From the NCBI GenBank assembly GCA_964394085.1, contig CAYMWF010000025.1, positions 9,071-73,070 of the forward strand: a DNA stretch of 64,000 bases, read 5' to 3'. The notes under the pieces are model-generated. The model saw nothing but the letters and a program-made list of their open reading frames with translations. It was not told the origin of the DNA and ran no database searches. How positions within the stretch are numbered: the stretch's first letter is position 1; each line of letters starts with the position of its first letter. Source of the stretch: CAYMWF01 sp964394085 [NCBI: uncultured Gemmatimonadota bacterium]. Lineage in GTDB: Bacteria > GCA-2686955 > CAYMWF01. Position numbers and translations under genes: made by a program. Below are positions 62,084 through 64,000 of this stretch, one piece after another.

Positions 62084-62112
62084 TAGACAACTTTTCAAAA
62101 GAATGGCATAAT
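62084..62112 (+). promoter_or_regulatory. Sigma-70-type promoter of the SPOR-like gene
   Basis: TAGACA, exactly 17 bp, CATAAT, 32 bp upstream of ATG 62144. It is divergent from the promoter at 62039-62067. Confidence 0.6.
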
Positions 62113-62143
62113 TTGATCATCAGTAAACAGATTCGTGGAATCG

Positions 62144-63655
62144 ATGAACCGCAATCAAAACATCACCACTGAATTAGCAGCTCGGGAAACGGTTTTCCTC
62201 TTTACCAGGCATCCGCAAGGTCACAGCCTGGCTCTTCCTGTTTCTATTCCGCCCGAACTCCGTGATCCGGATAAACAGGACCTTTTGAGGAAGCATGCAG
62301 ACATGGCTTCGAAGAACGACGGCTTCAGCCTCCTGGAAGCGGGTCCGGGCAGGATAACGGCCGTTCAGAAGCTCAACCGGACCGATCGCTTCCTGTACTG
62401 GTCGCTCGAGCTTGACGGCAACAAAGAAGAGAACGATCTTACCCACCTTCGTGATTGCCCCGATTTCATCCGGTCATACCTCTACTTCCGTTTCGATTCT
62501 GACGACTTTTCGAACCAGTCGGGTCCGAACGGAACCCGCCTGGAACGACAGCGGCAAATGCTGCTGGCCAACCTGGAGAACTGTTTAAACGAACTTGGAA
62601 CCGTTCTCGATGCCGACAGCGGGATGGAAGTTCAGGAATGCGTTATCAAGGGTGAAGGCATCCTGCGTGAACTCTTTAAACTTCAATACATTGAGAGCTT
62701 GAATAAAACCGGACCGAGCCTTGATGAGTATATCGCAGGAGCCGCTGGAAAAGATACCGTTGATTCCGCGGCAGGCACCGAATCCGCCTTGTCGCCGGAC
62801 GCCGATATGTTACCCGATTCATCCTCCGGAACGGGAGAACCCCTGCGTCAGGAGAAAAAACTCGTTGAAAACACAGAAACATCACTCGACCCGGAAGATG
62901 AATACCCGCTGCAAAATGCGATAGACGAACACAAGCGGAAGATTATCGATTATCACGAGCCGAATTCGAGAATCGCACCCCGTCACCTCGGAAAGACCAT
63001 CTGGAGTCCGAACTTCCCCAAATTCTCCACAATAGCCATCACACTTTTAGTAGTCTGTGTTTCAGTGTTCAGTTTCTGGAAATTCATCAGCCGTTCCGAC
63101 CGGGATCCTGTTGCTGATGCTGGAACGACGGGTATCGACAGCAATACAGGCGAAATCCTATCGATGCTGAATCAGGCAATTACACGCCAGACGCAATCGA
63201 AACCTGACAACGAGAAAATAATACTTTCCGCCATCCCGCTCGAACCAAACACGAGGGAAGCCACTGAAAACAGGGGAGCCATTGAACAAACAAGAATCCT
63301 TGCCCCCGCTGAACTCGATCCCGATGCCTCCCGATTGCTCCTGTCCGGAAATCCGGCCCGGGCGGCGGCGAAATGGTGGAATTCCATGAAAACCCTTCCA
63401 GGAGGGCTTTATACCGTCCAGCTGGAGCTGGACTGCATCGAAAGAACGATATTGAATACGCACGAAGCGCTGTCCGGTACGCCCGAGCTTTTCGTGCTTC
63501 CCGTTCCTGTAGGTTCCAGGTCCTGCCACAGAGTCTGCCTGGGTTTGTTCCAGGACAGGCTGACCGCAGAAGCTCGGATTATCGAACTTCCCGCAAAATT
63601 CAAATCGATTGAGTATCCCCCGCAGATTGTTCAGCTCCATGAACTGATCCGCTGA
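62144..63655 (+). CDS. Membrane protein with SPOR-like C-terminal domain
   Basis: The 503-residue protein has a soluble N-terminal half (about 1-200) of unknown type, a low-complexity acidic linker, and a single membrane segment (about 293-315, IAITLLVVCVSVFSFWKF). The C-terminal 80 residues resemble a SPOR domain (GGLYTVQLELD, RVCLGLFQDRLTAEARII). SPOR domains bind denuded peptidoglycan at division sites. If the topology is inverted so that the first half is cytosolic, the protein may link cytoplasm and wall. GTG 62135 is an alternative start. Confidence 0.7.
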   Translation: MNRNQNITTELAARETVFLFTRHPQGHSLALPVSIPPELRDPDKQDLLRKHADMASKNDGFSLLEAGPGRITAVQKLNRTDRFLYWSLELDGNKEENDLTHLRDCPDFIRSYLYFRFDSDDFSNQSGPNGTRLERQRQMLLANLENCLNELGTVLDADSGMEVQECVIKGEGILRELFKLQYIESLNKTGPSLDEYIAGAAGKDTVDSAAGTESALSPDADMLPDSSSGTGEPLRQEKKLVENTETSLDPEDEYPLQNAIDEHKRKIIDYHEPNSRIAPRHLGKTIWSPNFPKFSTIAITLLVVCVSVFSFWKFISRSDRDPVADAGTTGIDSNTGEILSMLNQAITRQTQSKPDNEKIILSAIPLEPNTREATENRGAIEQTRILAPAELDPDASRLLLSGNPARAAAKWWNSMKTLPGGLYTVQLELDCIERTILNTHEALSGTPELFVLPVPVGSRSCHRVCLGLFQDRLTAEARIIELPAKFKSIEYPPQIVQLHELIR

Positions 63656-63706
63656 ACCGCTCCCTGCCGCCCGGCAGCGATGGTACAGCGGCTCGCATCC
63701 GAGCTG

Positions 63707-63759
63707 TTTGCGATACGCTGAACTGATGATCACTCAGGCGGATGTAAAAGCATCGCAAA
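63707..63759. repeat. Inverted repeat TTTGCGAT/ATCGCAAA
   Basis: Perfect 8-bp arms (63707-63714, 63752-63759) with a 37-nt loop, followed by TCGTTTTA. It may terminate the SPOR-like gene. Confidence 0.35.
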
Positions 63760-63774
63760 TCGTTTTACCCCGGA

Positions 63775-63788
63775 TTTCCAACATGTTG
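63775..63788. repeat. 14-bp match TTTCCAACATGTTG to the copy-A region
   Basis: TTTCCAACATGTTG is identical to 34793-34806. In both places it accompanies the 82-83 bp dispersed repeat, but on the opposite side. Confidence 0.5.
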
Positions 63789-63861
63789 CTTGAACATACG
63801 GCAGTGATTTCTGTTCGGGTCGAGAAATTGACCCCGTGGATACCGGCACGTTTCAGGCGGT

Positions 63862-63943
63862 GAGGGAGCGTCTTCCCGCCCGGCGGAGCACGCTGCGTCA
63901 TCCGGCTCTGCTAACCCTCGCTCCCGGAAGCGCTGAAACTCGC
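63862..63943. repeat. Dispersed repeat, copy B (82 bp)
   Basis: Second copy of the repeat at 34604-34686, same orientation. It lies 206 bp beyond the last gene, in a noncoding tail that also holds a short AGTAGTAGTAG run near the right edge. Confidence 0.85.
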
Positions 63944-64000
63944 TGTGGGGGTATCCTAAATCTTGTGTCTGTAAGAATCAGTAGTAGTAGTCTTCGGGTG

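Noticed and set aside
1-64000. tRNA, rRNA, CRISPR arrays, transposase or prophage genes
   Set aside because: None was seen: no tRNA-like cloverleaf with GGTTCGA in a noncoding stretch, no spaced direct repeats, and no transposase or phage structural motifs in any long frame.

Overview
The window comes from a flagellated, diderm (Gram-negative-type) bacterium of unknown name. L-ring and P-ring genes (flgH, flgI, flgA) show an outer membrane. Secreted proteins carrying a FlgD-Ig-like C-terminal module with an 'NPFNP' type motif (42344-43573, and more loosely 37092-38567) resemble those of the Latescibacterota/Krumholzibacteriota/Eisenbacteria-like part of the FCB superphylum; that placement is inference. 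No rRNA, tRNA or CRISPR array was seen.

Layout. (1) 1-20113, plus strand: a large flagellar operon in near-continuous translational coupling: 3' end of fliK, flgD, a TIGR02530-type gene, an oversized flgE, motA, motB, fliL, fliM, fliN, fliO, fliP, fliQ, fliR, flhB, flhA, flhF, flhG, fliA, then a charged small protein, a lipoprotein, a FapA/DUF342 protein and a GAF-GGDEF diguanylate cyclase. It covers hook cap and hook, stator, switch, export gate, placement GTPases and sigma-28. (2) 20304-29596: a second flagellar operon behind a near-consensus sigma-54 promoter: flgF, flgG, flgA, flgH, flgI, flgJ-like (with a lytic transglycosylase domain), flgN, flgK, flgL (long, with Flagellin_IN-like repeats) and fliW. 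Flagellin, fliD, csrA and the fliE-fliJ block are not in the window. (3) 29617-38567: mostly minus-strand envelope and housekeeping genes (TPR protein, FG-GAP protein, M24 peptidase, lipoprotein, ssb, NHL-repeat protein), with a repeat-rich intergenic region at 34559-35121 and a structured leader before a Cys-rich secreted protein. (4) 38673-43573: LMW phosphatase, FetAB-like transporter, ferredoxin-like protein with an Rrf2 regulator, and a lamin-tail-domain secreted protein.

(5) 43638-57349 is the most unusual region. It holds five U32-superfamily-like proteins: two complete UbiV-like/UbiU-like pairs facing each other (48643-50609 plus; 53912-51796 minus) and a fifth U32-like protein with two Cys clusters (43638-44924). 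Mixed in are a radical-SAM-like protein with an atypical CX7CX2C motif (50606-51760), two radical SAM proteins with an N-terminal B12-binding-type domain (54224-55684, 55793-57349), and a 985-residue membrane glycosyltransferase-like protein. UbiU/UbiV are known as O2-independent, Fe-S-dependent hydroxylation proteins of ubiquinone synthesis. Duplicated pairs next to radical SAM genes and away from other recognisable quinone genes suggest an undescribed anaerobic modification pathway for a lipid, quinone or other small molecule; substrate and product are unknown.

(6) 57455-63655: envelope genes: a SurA/PpiC-like lipoprotein, an SppA protease carrying an extra N-terminal barrel-like domain, two small paralogous membrane-anchored acidic proteins, and a SPOR-like membrane protein. 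The window ends in noncoding DNA with a second copy (63862-63943) of an 82-83 bp repeat also found at 34604-34686.
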